Below are positions 8,512-16,728 of a DNA stretch of 64,000 nt, in pieces. The stretch covers positions 4,030,001 through 4,094,000 of the forward strand of contig OZ244043.1 of the NCBI GenBank assembly GCA_965215215.1. The letters are read 5' to 3'. The translations under genes were made by a program, and so were the position numbers. The notes beneath the pieces are model-generated. The model ran no database searches, was not told the origin of the DNA, and was given only the letters and a program-made list of their open reading frames with translations. This DNA comes from CALDTK01 sp965215215. Its GTDB lineage: Bacteria > Bacteroidota > Bacteroidia > Chitinophagales > Saprospiraceae. The first letter of the stretch is position 1. Each line of letters begins with the position of its first letter.

Positions 8512-9282
8512 CCGCACCGTCATCCCGAGCGCGAGGCGACCGCCGACGGCGGGATCGTAGGGCGAAGGGGGGACGAGGGTAGGGTAGATGCTGAGCGATT
8601 CGTCCATGTCGAACTCGAGCAAATGGGCGGTGGTGTAGGCTTCGAGGGTTTGTACGACGTGCAGTAGGCCTAAGCCAATGTACGCCAGCTGGTAGCGCCG
8701 ATCGTACTCGTCGCGGAGTAGCCGGAGTTGGGCTGCGGTCAAGTTGTCTACCCCAGGCATACCCGTGTTTAGGGGGCCATCGATACGGTTGCGCACGTGG
8801 TCTCTAAAGGTCCTGTAACTGTTGCCGTTGGTTTGCCCAGTCCATATCAGCGCCACGTATCCGGCGTAAATGACGGGCACCTTGATGTACCAAAACCGCT
8901 TGTTGTAAATCTGCCCGGCACCCGGCAGCACCAGACTGAGCGCGGCCGCACGCTCTGGATTCGGATAGCCGGGCCGAAAGATCTTACCGAAGAAGTTACG
9001 GCCCGTATCGGGTGGCGGAGGTGCCTCAACCGGTAACGCTGGATCCTTGAGCTCGTCGTCTACGCCGGGCAAGATGTCGCCCGTCCGGCTCGTGTCGAGC
9101 GTGGCCGCATCTACCGCTTCCGGCCCGATAACGTCCCCTTCCTCGAGTAGCTCCTCGATCGAGGTCGAATCATCAACGGGGACCTGCCCGAAGGCCAGGC
9201 TTGCGCCAAAACCCATCCAGCAACACAGTGCGAGCGACCTACTCGCCGCCGCGAAGCTTCCCGAGGATGCGATCGAAATCAT
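8500..9282 (-). CDS. DUF5683 membrane protein linked to parB
   Basis: A 260-residue protein with an N-terminal signal segment (residues 1-32, ending SLAFG), an acidic Pro-rich region, then the domain containing SLVLPGAGQIYNKRFWYIKVPVIY split around a membrane segment, and a second hydrophobic region near residue 195 (YIGLGLLHVVQ). DUF5683 proteins typically follow parB in Bacteroidota. The function is unknown. The ATG at 9282 overlaps parB by 44 nt; no later start retains a full signal peptide, so the long overlap is probably real. Confidence 0.82.
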   Translation of the reverse strand: MISIASSGSFAAASRSLALCCWMGFGASLAFGQVPVDDSTSIEELLEEGDVIGPEAVDAATLDTSRTGDILPGVDDELKDPALPVEAPPPPDTGRNFFGKIFRPGYPNPERAAALSLVLPGAGQIYNKRFWYIKVPVIYAGYVALIWTGQTNGNSYRTFRDHVRNRIDGPLNTGMPGVDNLTAAQLRLLRDEYDRRYQLAYIGLGLLHVVQTLEAYTTAHLLEFDMDESLSIYPTLVPPSPYDPAVGGRLALGMTVRLGR

Positions 9283-10141
9283 GTTCGTTGCTGTAGTGGA
9301 TCACGAACTGCCCCTTGCCGCTCGCGTGTCTCTTTACGGCCACCTTGGTGCCGTAATTGTTCGCCAACTCACGCTGGACGGTTTTTAACTCGGGCGACGG
9401 CGTCGCGCGTTCGAGCTCGAAGCGCCCTCCCTCGGGCTGCGTCATCCGACGAATAGCCGCTTCGGTTTGCCGGACGCTCCAACCCTCGCGTTCGATTTGG
9501 TTGAGGACGGCGAGCTGTAGGGCTACATCCTCGAGCGCGACGAGGGCGCGACCGTGGCCGGCCGAAATGCGTTTCGCCTTGAGCGACTGCTGTGCTTCGG
9601 GGGTGAGCTTGAGCAGGCGCAGCGCGTTGGTAATGGTGCTGCGCTGTTTGCCGAGTCGATCGCTGAGGGCTTCGTGGGTGATGCCTACCTCGTCGAGGAG
9701 GCGCTGGTAGCCGACGGCGGTTTCGATCGGATTGAGATCGGCGCGCTGTACGTTTTCGACGATCGCCATCTCGAGCATCCCCTGGTCGTCGGCGGTGCGC
9801 ACGTAGGCGGGCACGTCTACGAGGCCGGCCAACTTGGAAGCCCGCAGGCGCCGCTCGCCGCTGATGAGCTGGAAGCGATCGTTGCCGAGGCTGCGGACGG
9901 TGAGGGGCTGGATCACGTCGAGCGTGCGGATGCTCTGCGCGAGCTCCCCGAGGGCCTCGGCGTCGAAGGTGTCGCGCGGCTGAAAGGGGTTGGGCTCGAT
10001 GTCGGCCACCGGGATCCGGAAACTCTCCCCGGCCATCTTGGCGGCCAGCTCGCCGCGCTCCGCCCGCGGGGCGACCTCGTAGTCCTGCAAGAGCGCTTTG
10101 ATGCCGAGCCCGAGCTGGCGTTTCTTGACTTTTTGGGCCAT
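9239..10141 (-). CDS. parB: Chromosome-partitioning protein ParB (Spo0J family)
   Basis: A 300-residue DNA-binding CTPase that loads at parS sites for chromosome segregation. The N-terminus has KKRQLGLGIKALL. The ParB/Srx domain shows PNPFQPR and the CTP-binding LISGERRLRA; the partner motif MAIVENVQRADLNPIE and helix-turn-helix (LSDRLGKQRSTITNALRLL) follow, and the C-terminal dimerisation domain is short. parA, usually next to parB, is not here: the upstream neighbour is divergent engB. The ATG lies 3 nt from an inverted-repeat promoter box. Confidence 0.95.
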   Translation of the reverse strand: MAQKVKKRQLGLGIKALLQDYEVAPRAERGELAAKMAGESFRIPVADIEPNPFQPRDTFDAEALGELAQSIRTLDVIQPLTVRSLGNDRFQLISGERRLRASKLAGLVDVPAYVRTADDQGMLEMAIVENVQRADLNPIETAVGYQRLLDEVGITHEALSDRLGKQRSTITNALRLLKLTPEAQQSLKAKRISAGHGRALVALEDVALQLAVLNQIEREGWSVRQTEAAIRRMTQPEGGRFELERATPSPELKTVQRELANNYGTKVAVKRHASGKGQFVIHYSNEHDFDRILGKLRGGE

Positions 10142-10144
10142 AGG

Positions 10145-10185
10145 GGTAAGGTAGGGCTACAGGTACTGTTAAAAGCTACCTTACC
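10145..10185. promoter_or_regulatory. Mirror-symmetric divergent promoter between parB and engB
   Basis: A perfect 10-bp inverted repeat, GGTAAGGTAG at 10145-10154 and CTACCTTACC at 10176-10185, with a 21-nt spacer. Read on its own strand, each arm is CTACCTTACC and ends exactly 3 nt before a start codon (parB ATG at 10141, engB GTG at 10189). Each contains TACCTTAC, similar to the phylum's TAnnTTTG -7 box. It could be a pair of leaderless promoters, one operator bound by a dimer, or both. Confidence 0.5.
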
Positions 10186-10188
10186 GGC

Positions 10189-10794
10189 GTGGCCGCACTC
10201 GATATAGAATTTATTGGATCTTTTCCCGGCGTGGCGAAAGCACCGCACGAATCCCTGCCCGAATTTGCCTTCGTCGGCCGCTCGAACGTCGGTAAAAGCT
10301 CGCTGATCAACATGCTCGCCGAGCGTAAGGGGCTCGCGCACACGAGCGCCTCGCCCGGCAAAACGCAGCTGCTCAACTTTTATCGCGTAGATGCCCGCTG
10401 GATCCTCGTCGATCTGCCCGGTTACGGCTACGCCAAGATCTCGAAGAAGCACCGTAGCTCGCTGCGCAAGATGATCCTGTCGTACTTGGGGGAGCGGCAG
10501 ACGCTCTTTTGCGCGATGGTGCTGCTCGACGCGCGGCTGCCGCTGCAGCAGCTCGACCGCGACATGATCGCCTGGCTAGGCGAGCGGAGTATCCCCCAGG
10601 GCTGGGTTTTCACGAAAGTGGACAAGGGGCGCGGCCGCGAGACCTCCGCGCAGGTTAAAGCGACGTTGGCTACTTTGTCAGAGCTCTGGGAGGAGCTCCC
10701 GCCCGTGTTCGAGACGAGCGCCGAAACGGGTAGCGGTCGCGAAGGACTGCTGCAGTTTATCTCCGAGAGCTTACGTCCCGCCCGCACCACGTGA
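10189..10794 (+). CDS. engB: Ribosome-biogenesis GTPase EngB/YsxC
   Basis: A 201-residue GTPase needed for large-subunit assembly. G1 is GRSNVGKSSLIN, the switch region SPGKTQLLNFY, G3 DLPGYGYA, G4 TKVDKG and G5 ETSAETGSG. The start is GTG at 10189. It is divergent from parB across only 47 nt and overlaps the acyltransferase start by 4 nt (GTGA). Confidence 0.96.
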   Translation: MAALDIEFIGSFPGVAKAPHESLPEFAFVGRSNVGKSSLINMLAERKGLAHTSASPGKTQLLNFYRVDARWILVDLPGYGYAKISKKHRSSLRKMILSYLGERQTLFCAMVLLDARLPLQQLDRDMIAWLGERSIPQGWVFTKVDKGRGRETSAQVKATLATLSELWEELPPVFETSAETGSGREGLLQFISESLRPARTT

Positions 10795-12563
10795 AAGAAC
10801 ACTCCAACGAACGGCCGCACCTGTACCCCGACATCCAGGACTGGCCGATTTACAAGTTTCACGCGCGTCGCAGGGCGCTGGTGAAGGAGCTCGAGGCGGA
10901 GGCCTTCACGCAGCTCACGCGCCACGGCGGGGAGCTGGTCGATTTGCTTCAGACAACGGTCTACTCCGAGAAAAACCGGATCCGGCAGGAACCGTGGAAG
11001 GTGGACCCGCCCGACGAAGCCTCGTGGTGGAGGCGCATCCAGCGCACGTTGCTGCGGGCCGGACTCAACGTCAACTCCCTGGAGGAACGCGCGCAGCGCC
11101 AGGAGCTGTTGCGCACCATCCTGCGCCGGTACGCCGAGGAGGTGGTGGGTACGTTCAGCGAGCGCACCTTCCAGTTCGCGCGGCGTTTCCTGACCCTGGC
11201 GTTTAACCGCCTGCTCAACACGGCCGCCGGGCGAAATTTGCGCCGGTTGGCGCGCGCCAAGGTGCGGCTGCGGGATCGCCTGATCGTGAGCGGCCAGGTG
11301 GAACGCGTGCGAAAGCTCTTCCCGGACCACCACATCGTGATCCTGCCGACGCACTTCTCGAACATGGACAGCATGTTGATCGGCTACGCGCTCGACGCCT
11401 TCGCCGGCCTGCCGCACACCACCTTCGGGGCCGGGCTCAACCTGCTCAACTCGGGTTACGTCGCCTACTTCATCAACCGCATGGGGGCCTACCGCGTCGA
11501 TCGGCGCAAGAAGAACCCCGTGTACCTGGAGGTGCTGAAGAGCTTTAGCCGCCTAGCGATCTACCAGGGGGTCAACTCGACGTTCTTCCCCGGGGGAACG
11601 CGGAGTCGATCGGGTCACATCGAGCGTGAGGTTAAGCTCGGACTCCTCGGTACGGCCGTGGAGGCGCAGCGGCGCCTCCTGGCGGAAGGGTCGGACAAAA
11701 AGGTGATCGTGGTGCCGCTCGTGCTCAGTTACCACTTCGTGCTCGAGGCGAAGTACCTCATCGAGGATCACCTCCGGCGCACGGGCCGGGAGCAGTACCT
11801 CGGCCGCGGCTCAGACGCCTTCAGCTACCGTACGTTCGTTCGCTTCTTGTGGCAGCTCTTCAGCTCCTCGAGCGAAATCTACCTCAACCTGGGGCAGCCG
11901 CTCGACGTGCTGGGCAACCCGGTGGACGATGCTGGGGTGAGCCGTACGGCCGCGGGGACGCGAGTAGACCTGGTCGACTACTTCAAGCGCGATGGCGCCG
12001 TGGTTACCGACGTACAGCGCGAACGCGAGTACACCAAGCTACTCGGGGAGGCCGTGGTCGACCGCTTTCACCGGGACAACGTGGTGCTGACCAGTCACAT
12101 CGTCGCCTTCGTGGCGTTCCGGATGCTGCGGCAATTTCACCCCGAACTCGATCTGTACGGCACGCTCCGACTACCGGAGGACGAATTTCTCTTCGACGTA
12201 AACTTGGTCATTAGCCTAATCGGGCGGGTACAGAAACGCCTCGAGCAGTTGGAACAGGACGGACGCGTACACCTCTCGGGTAAAGTACGCGGGGCACCCG
12301 AGGAAGTGCTCAGTGACGGGGTGAACAACATGCAGCTCTACCACGCCCTCAAGCCCCTGTCCCTGGAGGGGGATCGACTGGTCAGTGAGGATTTTCACCT
12401 CCTGTTCTATTACCACAACCGCCTTACGGGCTACCCGCTCATCGCGGCGAGCAAAGTCAATTTCGAGGGCAACGTGCTCAGCGTGCGCGCCGCACGTATA
12501 GGCGCCGACCTCGACGACGAGGACGACCGGCAGACGATCGCGCTACAGCAAGCCGTCGACTAG
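10791..12563 (+). CDS. PlsB-like glycerol-3-phosphate acyltransferase family protein
   Basis: A 590-residue protein of the PlsC/PlsB fold, expected to acylate glycerol-3-phosphate or a related phospholipid precursor at the inner membrane. The HX4D catalytic motif is H188-FSNM-D193, followed by the substrate motif FPGGTRSRSG about 75 residues later and VVPLVLSYHFVLEAK. The N-terminal helical part (1-150) and C-terminal extension exceed a simple PlsC (about 240), so a PlsB-type enzyme is favoured, although PlsB is usually over 800 residues. Starts with GTG, overlapping engB by 4 nt. The last 21 nt overlap the convergent UbiA-like gene. Confidence 0.8.
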   Translation: MKEHSNERPHLYPDIQDWPIYKFHARRRALVKELEAEAFTQLTRHGGELVDLLQTTVYSEKNRIRQEPWKVDPPDEASWWRRIQRTLLRAGLNVNSLEERAQRQELLRTILRRYAEEVVGTFSERTFQFARRFLTLAFNRLLNTAAGRNLRRLARAKVRLRDRLIVSGQVERVRKLFPDHHIVILPTHFSNMDSMLIGYALDAFAGLPHTTFGAGLNLLNSGYVAYFINRMGAYRVDRRKKNPVYLEVLKSFSRLAIYQGVNSTFFPGGTRSRSGHIEREVKLGLLGTAVEAQRRLLAEGSDKKVIVVPLVLSYHFVLEAKYLIEDHLRRTGREQYLGRGSDAFSYRTFVRFLWQLFSSSSEIYLNLGQPLDVLGNPVDDAGVSRTAAGTRVDLVDYFKRDGAVVTDVQREREYTKLLGEAVVDRFHRDNVVLTSHIVAFVAFRMLRQFHPELDLYGTLRLPEDEFLFDVNLVISLIGRVQKRLEQLEQDGRVHLSGKVRGAPEEVLSDGVNNMQLYHALKPLSLEGDRLVSEDFHLLFYYHNRLTGYPLIAASKVNFEGNVLSVRAARIGADLDDEDDRQTIALQQAVD

Positions 12564-13328
12564 CCAGTACGCGGGCACGGCGAACACGAGGAGCCCGTCG
12601 ACCCCAAAATCGTAGGCGAGGTCGTCGACCCGACTGCGGATCGATATCCCCGCCCAGAGGAACGCCCCGATCGAGCTGGTGATCCCGAGGGCCAGGTGTA
12701 GCGCCCGAGAACCTGAACCGTGTACGCTCAGGTACGCCGAGAGGGCAAACAGGAGAAGGATTAGGCCTCCGGAATACCGCTCGCCCAGGAGCTGCGGCCA
12801 CGTGGTGACTCCGGCGGCGCGGTCGAGCTCGACGTCGCGGTAGTCGAAGGCGAGGACGATCGCGAGGACCAAGCAGGATCGCTCGAGTACGAACTGCTGC
12901 CCGTCTCGCAGCAGCGCTGGCCCGTTGACCAAAGCGACCCAGGCGGCGGTGAGCCAGAAGGGTTTGAGCAGTCCGAAATCGCGCAGACGGCGACCGCGCC
13001 CGAAGAGGGGGAGGATGTAGCCCAGGCTCAGCAGCCCCGGGATCCACGCGTACTGGCGGGCGGGCTGCGGGGAAAACCAAAACGCGGTGCCGGCCAACCC
13101 GGTGCCCAGGACCACGGAGCTAACCAACCAAGGCTGTAGCGCCCGGAGCTTGCCCCACCGGGCCGAAGGAAGTTTTGGCGCAAGCCGCCAGAGCGAAACC
13201 AACCGGTGCGTACCGTAGAAGGCCAGCGTGCCCCCGAGGAGGAACAGGGCGTAACCCCGCCACTCCGCGAACGCGAGCCGAGCGTGGACGCACGTGAGGT
13301 AAAGCTGGCCTACCGCGGCCAGTCCCAC
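12543..13328 (-). CDS. UbiA-like prenyltransferase-family membrane protein
   Basis: A 261-residue polytopic membrane protein with about seven hydrophobic helices. The segment FDYRDVELDRAAGVTTWPQ resembles the second Asp-rich motif of UbiA prenyltransferases. The first Asp motif (NDxxD) is not evident near the N-terminus, where GTHRLVSL lies instead, so activity as a prenyltransferase is doubtful. The GTG at 13328 is the first usable start; the frame is open upstream into the peptidase gene, so the N-terminus could be slightly longer. It lies 40 nt downstream of the M42 peptidase on the same strand. Confidence 0.65.
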   Translation of the reverse strand: MGLAAVGQLYLTCVHARLAFAEWRGYALFLLGGTLAFYGTHRLVSLWRLAPKLPSARWGKLRALQPWLVSSVVLGTGLAGTAFWFSPQPARQYAWIPGLLSLGYILPLFGRGRRLRDFGLLKPFWLTAAWVALVNGPALLRDGQQFVLERSCLVLAIVLAFDYRDVELDRAAGVTTWPQLLGERYSGGLILLLFALSAYLSVHGSGSRALHLALGITSSIGAFLWAGISIRSRVDDLAYDFGVDGLLVFAVPAYWLVDGLL

Positions 13329-13368
13329 CCAGCCGTGCGCGTACGTGAGCGCATCGAGCCAGCTGAGC

Positions 13369-14457
13369 TTAGAAGTACTTGAAATTGTGTCCGGCTTCGA
13401 TGCGCTGCAGGGCGTGGTAGAGGAGTGCGATCACGCAGCGCACGTCGTCGCGGTGGGACATCTCCACGGTGGTGTGCATGTAGCGCAGCGGGATGCTGAC
13501 GAGCGCACTCGGCACGCCGGCGTTGCTGTAGGCGAAGGCATCGGTATCGGTGCCCGTCGAGCGTGAGCTGGCTTCCTTTTGGATCGGGATGGACTCCTGC
13601 TCGCCCGTCGCGAGCAGGATGCCCAGCAACTTCTGGTGCACGGCCGGCGCGTAGGTGACACTCGGTCCGCTACCGAGCTTGACGTCGCCGAACTTCTTCT
13701 TCTCGATGTGCGGCGTATTGGTGTCGTGGGTCACGTCCACGACGAGCGCCGCCTGCGGGGCGATGCGCTGCGCGATCATTTGCGCACCGCGGAGCCCGAT
13801 CTCCTCCTGCACCGAGTTGACGACGTAGAGGCTGAAGGGCAGTTCTACCTGGTTGACCTTGAGCAGTCGCGCCACCTCCGCGATGCAGAAGCCGCCGAGC
13901 CGGTTGTCGAGCGCCCGCCCCACGAGGTAATTTTCGCCGAGCTCGGTGAGGTCATCGTCGAACACGACCACGGCGCCCACGTCGATCCCGCGGTCGAGGA
14001 CCTCCTGCTTCGAGGTGGCGCCCACGTCGAGGAAGATGGTCTCCATCGACGGCACGAGCTTCGAGTCCCCTCCGCGCGTATGGATGGCCGGCCAGCCGAA
14101 TATACCCGGCACGACGCCTTTGCTCCCGAAGATCTTAACCCGCTTCGAGGGGGCGATCTGTGCGTCGGAGCCGCCGTTGCGAATCACGTGCACGAAGCCC
14201 TTGTCCGAGATGTAGTGCACGAACCAGCTGATCTCGTCGGCGTGGGCCTCGATCACGATGCGGGTCTCCTTGCCCGGGTTGATTATCCCGTAGGCCGTGC
14301 CGTAATCGTCGAGGTGCATCTCGTCGACGAACTGCGAGACGTACTCGGACCAGATCCGCTGTCCGCCCGACTCGAAGCCCGTCGGTGCGTTGTGGTTGAG
14401 GTACTGCGTCAGAAACGCGCTGGAGTCGGGTTCGAAGACGCTTGTGGTATCTATCAT
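13369..14457 (-). CDS. M42 family metallopeptidase (glutamyl aminopeptidase / deblocking aminopeptidase type)
   Basis: A 362-residue cytosolic di-zinc aminopeptidase that usually forms tetrahedral 12-mers and trims peptides. Visible are IEAHADEISWFV (metal His and Asp), the bridging Asp in GRALDNRLGG, the catalytic Glu pair in VNSVQEEIGLRGA, DVTHDTNTP, and the last metal His in YMHTTVEM. ATG at 14457 gives the normal family length. It overlaps pyrE by 4 nt (ATGA). Confidence 0.93.
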   Translation of the reverse strand: MIDTTSVFEPDSSAFLTQYLNHNAPTGFESGGQRIWSEYVSQFVDEMHLDDYGTAYGIINPGKETRIVIEAHADEISWFVHYISDKGFVHVIRNGGSDAQIAPSKRVKIFGSKGVVPGIFGWPAIHTRGGDSKLVPSMETIFLDVGATSKQEVLDRGIDVGAVVVFDDDLTELGENYLVGRALDNRLGGFCIAEVARLLKVNQVELPFSLYVVNSVQEEIGLRGAQMIAQRIAPQAALVVDVTHDTNTPHIEKKKFGDVKLGSGPSVTYAPAVHQKLLGILLATGEQESIPIQKEASSRSTGTDTDAFAYSNAGVPSALVSIPLRYMHTTVEMSHRDDVRCVIALLYHALQRIEAGHNFKYF

Positions 14458-15089
14458 GTAGGGGTGCCTAATTGAGCGCTCGTGGTCTCGCGCCACGCCG
14501 CCAGCATGTCCAACTGATCGGCGGCCACCTTGTTCTGGTCGCGGGCCACGGCAATGAGGGTGGGGTAGTCGGTTAGGGTTTCGAGCCGGCAGTCCGCTTC
14601 CGCAAAACGCTCCGCGGCGGACTCGAAGGAGTAGCTGAAAATAGCTAGGGTGGCCAGCACCTCGGCGCCGGCGTCCCGTAGGGCCCGCACGGCCTCGAGG
14701 GAGGAGCCGCCGGTGGAGATCAGGTCTTCGACGACCACGACGCGCTGCCCCGGGTCGACTTTGCCTTCGATGCGATTCTGGCGGCCGTGCGCTTTGGCGC
14801 TGCCGCGCACGTAGGCCAGGGGTAGACCGAGCCGATCGGCGACGAGTGCGGCGTGCGGGATGCCCGCGGTGGCTACGCCGACGATCGCTTCGGCCCGCGG
14901 GTAGTGGGCGACCGAATCGGCCAAGCCCCGGCAGATGAGGGTGCGGACCTCGGGGTAGGCGAGCGCTAGCCGGTTGTCGGTGTAGATTGGGGACTTTACG
15001 CCGCTCGCCCAGGTGTAGAGCTCTTCGGGCCGAAGACGTACCGCTCCGATACGCAAGAGCTCCGAGGCCAGTTGATCGGCTAATTTCAT
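14454..15089 (-). CDS. pyrE: Orotate phosphoribosyltransferase
   Basis: PyrE joins orotate and PRPP to give OMP in pyrimidine synthesis. The 211-residue protein has the N-terminal substrate motif YTWASGVKSPIYTDNR and the PRPP loop VVVVEDLISTGGSS. The ATG at 15087-15089 is favoured over an in-frame TTG at 15101. A TACATTGG box on the minus strand (15098-15105) lies 8 nt upstream and overlaps the start codon of the divergent Nudix gene. Confidence 0.95.
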   Translation of the reverse strand: MKLADQLASELLRIGAVRLRPEELYTWASGVKSPIYTDNRLALAYPEVRTLICRGLADSVAHYPRAEAIVGVATAGIPHAALVADRLGLPLAYVRGSAKAHGRQNRIEGKVDPGQRVVVVEDLISTGGSSLEAVRALRDAGAEVLATLAIFSYSFESAAERFAEADCRLETLTDYPTLIAVARDQNKVAADQLDMLAAWRETTSAQLGTPT

Positions 15090-15100
15090 ATGCGACGCCA

Positions 15101-15742
15101 ATGTATACGGTATACGTCAACGACTGCCCCCTCAGACTCGCCGCCGAGGGCGAAGAAATCACCAACCCGCCCGCAATCGCGCTACGCTACGGCAACCGGG
15201 TAAAATTTTTGCTGCAGGTTATCGGAACGCTCGAAGGCGGGAAGCACCCGGAGGGCGCGCTGATCTGGTGTCGCGACGTGGAGGCCGCCTGGTCCGACTT
15301 CCAATCGCTATTCAAGATCGTACCCGCCGCCGGTGGGGCCGTGTTGAACCGGGAGCGTTTGCTCTGCATCTACCGGCGCGGGAGTTGGGATTTGCCGAAA
15401 GGTAAAATCGACGAGGGGGAGGACGAGCCGACGGCAGCGCTCCGCGAGGTAACCGAAGAGACGGGCATCTCGGAGCTCCGGCTCGGGGACGCCCTACCTA
15501 CGACCTACCACACCTACCGACTCCCGAAGGGCAAGCGCGTACTCAAACCGACCTACTGGTACCGGATGCGCACCGAGCAGGAGGCGCTCGTGCCGCAGGC
15601 CTCCGAGGACATCGAACGAGCCGTTTGGGTAGGGGAGCCGCAGCTCACCGAAATCCGCTCGCAGATGTACCCGAGCCTCTGGTCGGTCCTCGACGCCGCT
15701 AGCGGCCGACGCTCTGTTCGGCTCGACGTAACGCGCGAATGA
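15101..15742 (+). CDS. Nudix hydrolase
   Basis: A 213-residue hydrolase of nucleoside-diphosphate-linked compounds. The Nudix box is complete: G-KIDEG-E-DEPTAAL-REVTEETGI matches GX5EX7REUXEEXGU. About 85 residues precede the Nudix fold (MYTVYVNDCPLRL), an N-terminal extension I associate with Bacteroidota members. The ATG at 15101 lies just 11 nt from the pyrE start on the other strand. The substrate is unknown. The last 44 nt overlap the convergent membrane-protein gene. Confidence 0.9.
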   Translation: MYTVYVNDCPLRLAAEGEEITNPPAIALRYGNRVKFLLQVIGTLEGGKHPEGALIWCRDVEAAWSDFQSLFKIVPAAGGAVLNRERLLCIYRRGSWDLPKGKIDEGEDEPTAALREVTEETGISELRLGDALPTTYHTYRLPKGKRVLKPTYWYRMRTEQEALVPQASEDIERAVWVGEPQLTEIRSQMYPSLWSVLDAASGRRSVRLDVTRE

Positions 15743-16151
15743 GGCCTTCTACGTCGAATTCTTCGGCGCCGAAAAGCTGCACCCGCCCACCTTCGAGCTC
15801 CAGGATGGCCACTTGCCGCACGGCGGGCTCGCCCATGAGGTTGTACTCGCTCACGTCCTCCAGGTAACTACGCTCGATCCGGGCGCTCGGTATCGTATCG
15901 TTGCCGAGGATCACGTACTCCTCAGTTACGCAGACGCTCGGCGTACGCAGGATGTCCCAGAGGATGGCGCCCGCGCCCCCCAAGCAAACGAGGGCAACGA
16001 GGCCACCGAGCATCTGGGAGACCTGTCGAATCGGGAAGCTCCGCCGTCGGAGCGCGAGTGCGGCCACGATCAGGCCCGCGATCCCGAAGGTGAAACAGAG
16101 GCTCAACCAACGGAAAGACGCGCTCAGATCGGGTAGGAACACTTCTTTCAT
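15699..16151 (-). CDS. Two-helix membrane protein, PH-like, unknown function
   Basis: A 150-residue protein starting at ATG 16149-16151. Two hydrophobic helices (about residues 15-32 and 42-65) are followed by a soluble part rich in beta-like alternation (VTEEYVILGNDTIPSARIE, ILELEGGRVQLFG) that suggests a PH-like membrane-associated domain. No catalytic motif is recognised. GCAAAGTA on the plus strand (16158-16165) is a TACTTTGC -7-like box 6 nt before its start. Confidence 0.6.
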   Translation of the reverse strand: MKEVFLPDLSASFRWLSLCFTFGIAGLIVAALALRRRSFPIRQVSQMLGGLVALVCLGGAGAILWDILRTPSVCVTEEYVILGNDTIPSARIERSYLEDVSEYNLMGEPAVRQVAILELEGGRVQLFGAEEFDVEGLIRALRRAEQSVGR

Positions 16152-16157
16152 GCAAAC

Positions 16158-16171
16158 GCAAAGTAGCTTCG
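16158..16171. promoter_or_regulatory. Two overlapping divergent -7 boxes
   Basis: TACTTTGC on the minus strand (16158-16165) lies 6 nt before the start of the membrane protein, and TAGCTTCG on the plus strand (16164-16171) lies 7 nt before the exonuclease TTG. They share the central TA pair. The whole intergenic region is only 27 nt, so if both are used the promoters must exclude each other. Confidence 0.42.
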
Positions 16172-16178
16172 TCCAACC

Positions 16179-16724
16179 TTGAATTTCATCGTCTACGACC
16201 TCGAAGCCACCTGCTGGCCGGGTCGACCCCAAAATTTACAACAAGAGACCATCGAGGTCGGCGCCTTCCGCCTCACGGCGGAGGGCGAGGTTACGGCGAG
16301 CTTTCAGGCGTTCGTGCGGCCGGTGGTGCACCCGATGCTCAGTCCGTTTTGCCAGGAGCTGACCGGTATCTCGCAGCAGCAAGTCAACACGGCCGACAGG
16401 TGGCCGGCGGTCTACGAGGATTTCCTCGACTTTATCGGCTACTACGACGATGAGGATTACCTGCTCTGCAGCTGGGGAAACTTCGACTGGCAGCAGCTCA
16501 AGCGCGACTGCCGGCTCCACGACCTCGACGACGAGTGGCCCGATCGCCACATCAACATGCGGGCGCAGTACCAGCGGATCTGTAAGCTCAAAAAGCCACG
16601 TGGCCTAGCGAAGTCGGTCGCCGCGGAGGGTTACGACTGGGACGGCGACATGCACCGGGCCATCGACGACGCCCGCAATACGGTCAAGGTGTTCCTATCG
16701 CACATCGACGAGTGGAGCTACTAG
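16179..16724 (+). CDS. DEDDh 3'-5' exonuclease (ERI1/KapD-like)
   Basis: A 181-residue RNase-T-fold exonuclease. Exo I is YDLEATCW (D-x-E), Exo II includes SWGNFDW, and Exo III is HRAIDDARN with the general-base His five residues before the Asp. The early EATCW signature and the GNFDW context resemble ERI1/KapD-type exonucleases. It begins with TTG at 16179; no ATG or GTG fits. The biological substrate is unknown and is probably RNA or short single-stranded nucleic acid. Confidence 0.87.
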   Translation: MNFIVYDLEATCWPGRPQNLQQETIEVGAFRLTAEGEVTASFQAFVRPVVHPMLSPFCQELTGISQQQVNTADRWPAVYEDFLDFIGYYDDEDYLLCSWGNFDWQQLKRDCRLHDLDDEWPDRHINMRAQYQRICKLKKPRGLAKSVAAEGYDWDGDMHRAIDDARNTVKVFLSHIDEWSY

Positions 16725-16728
16725 CCCA

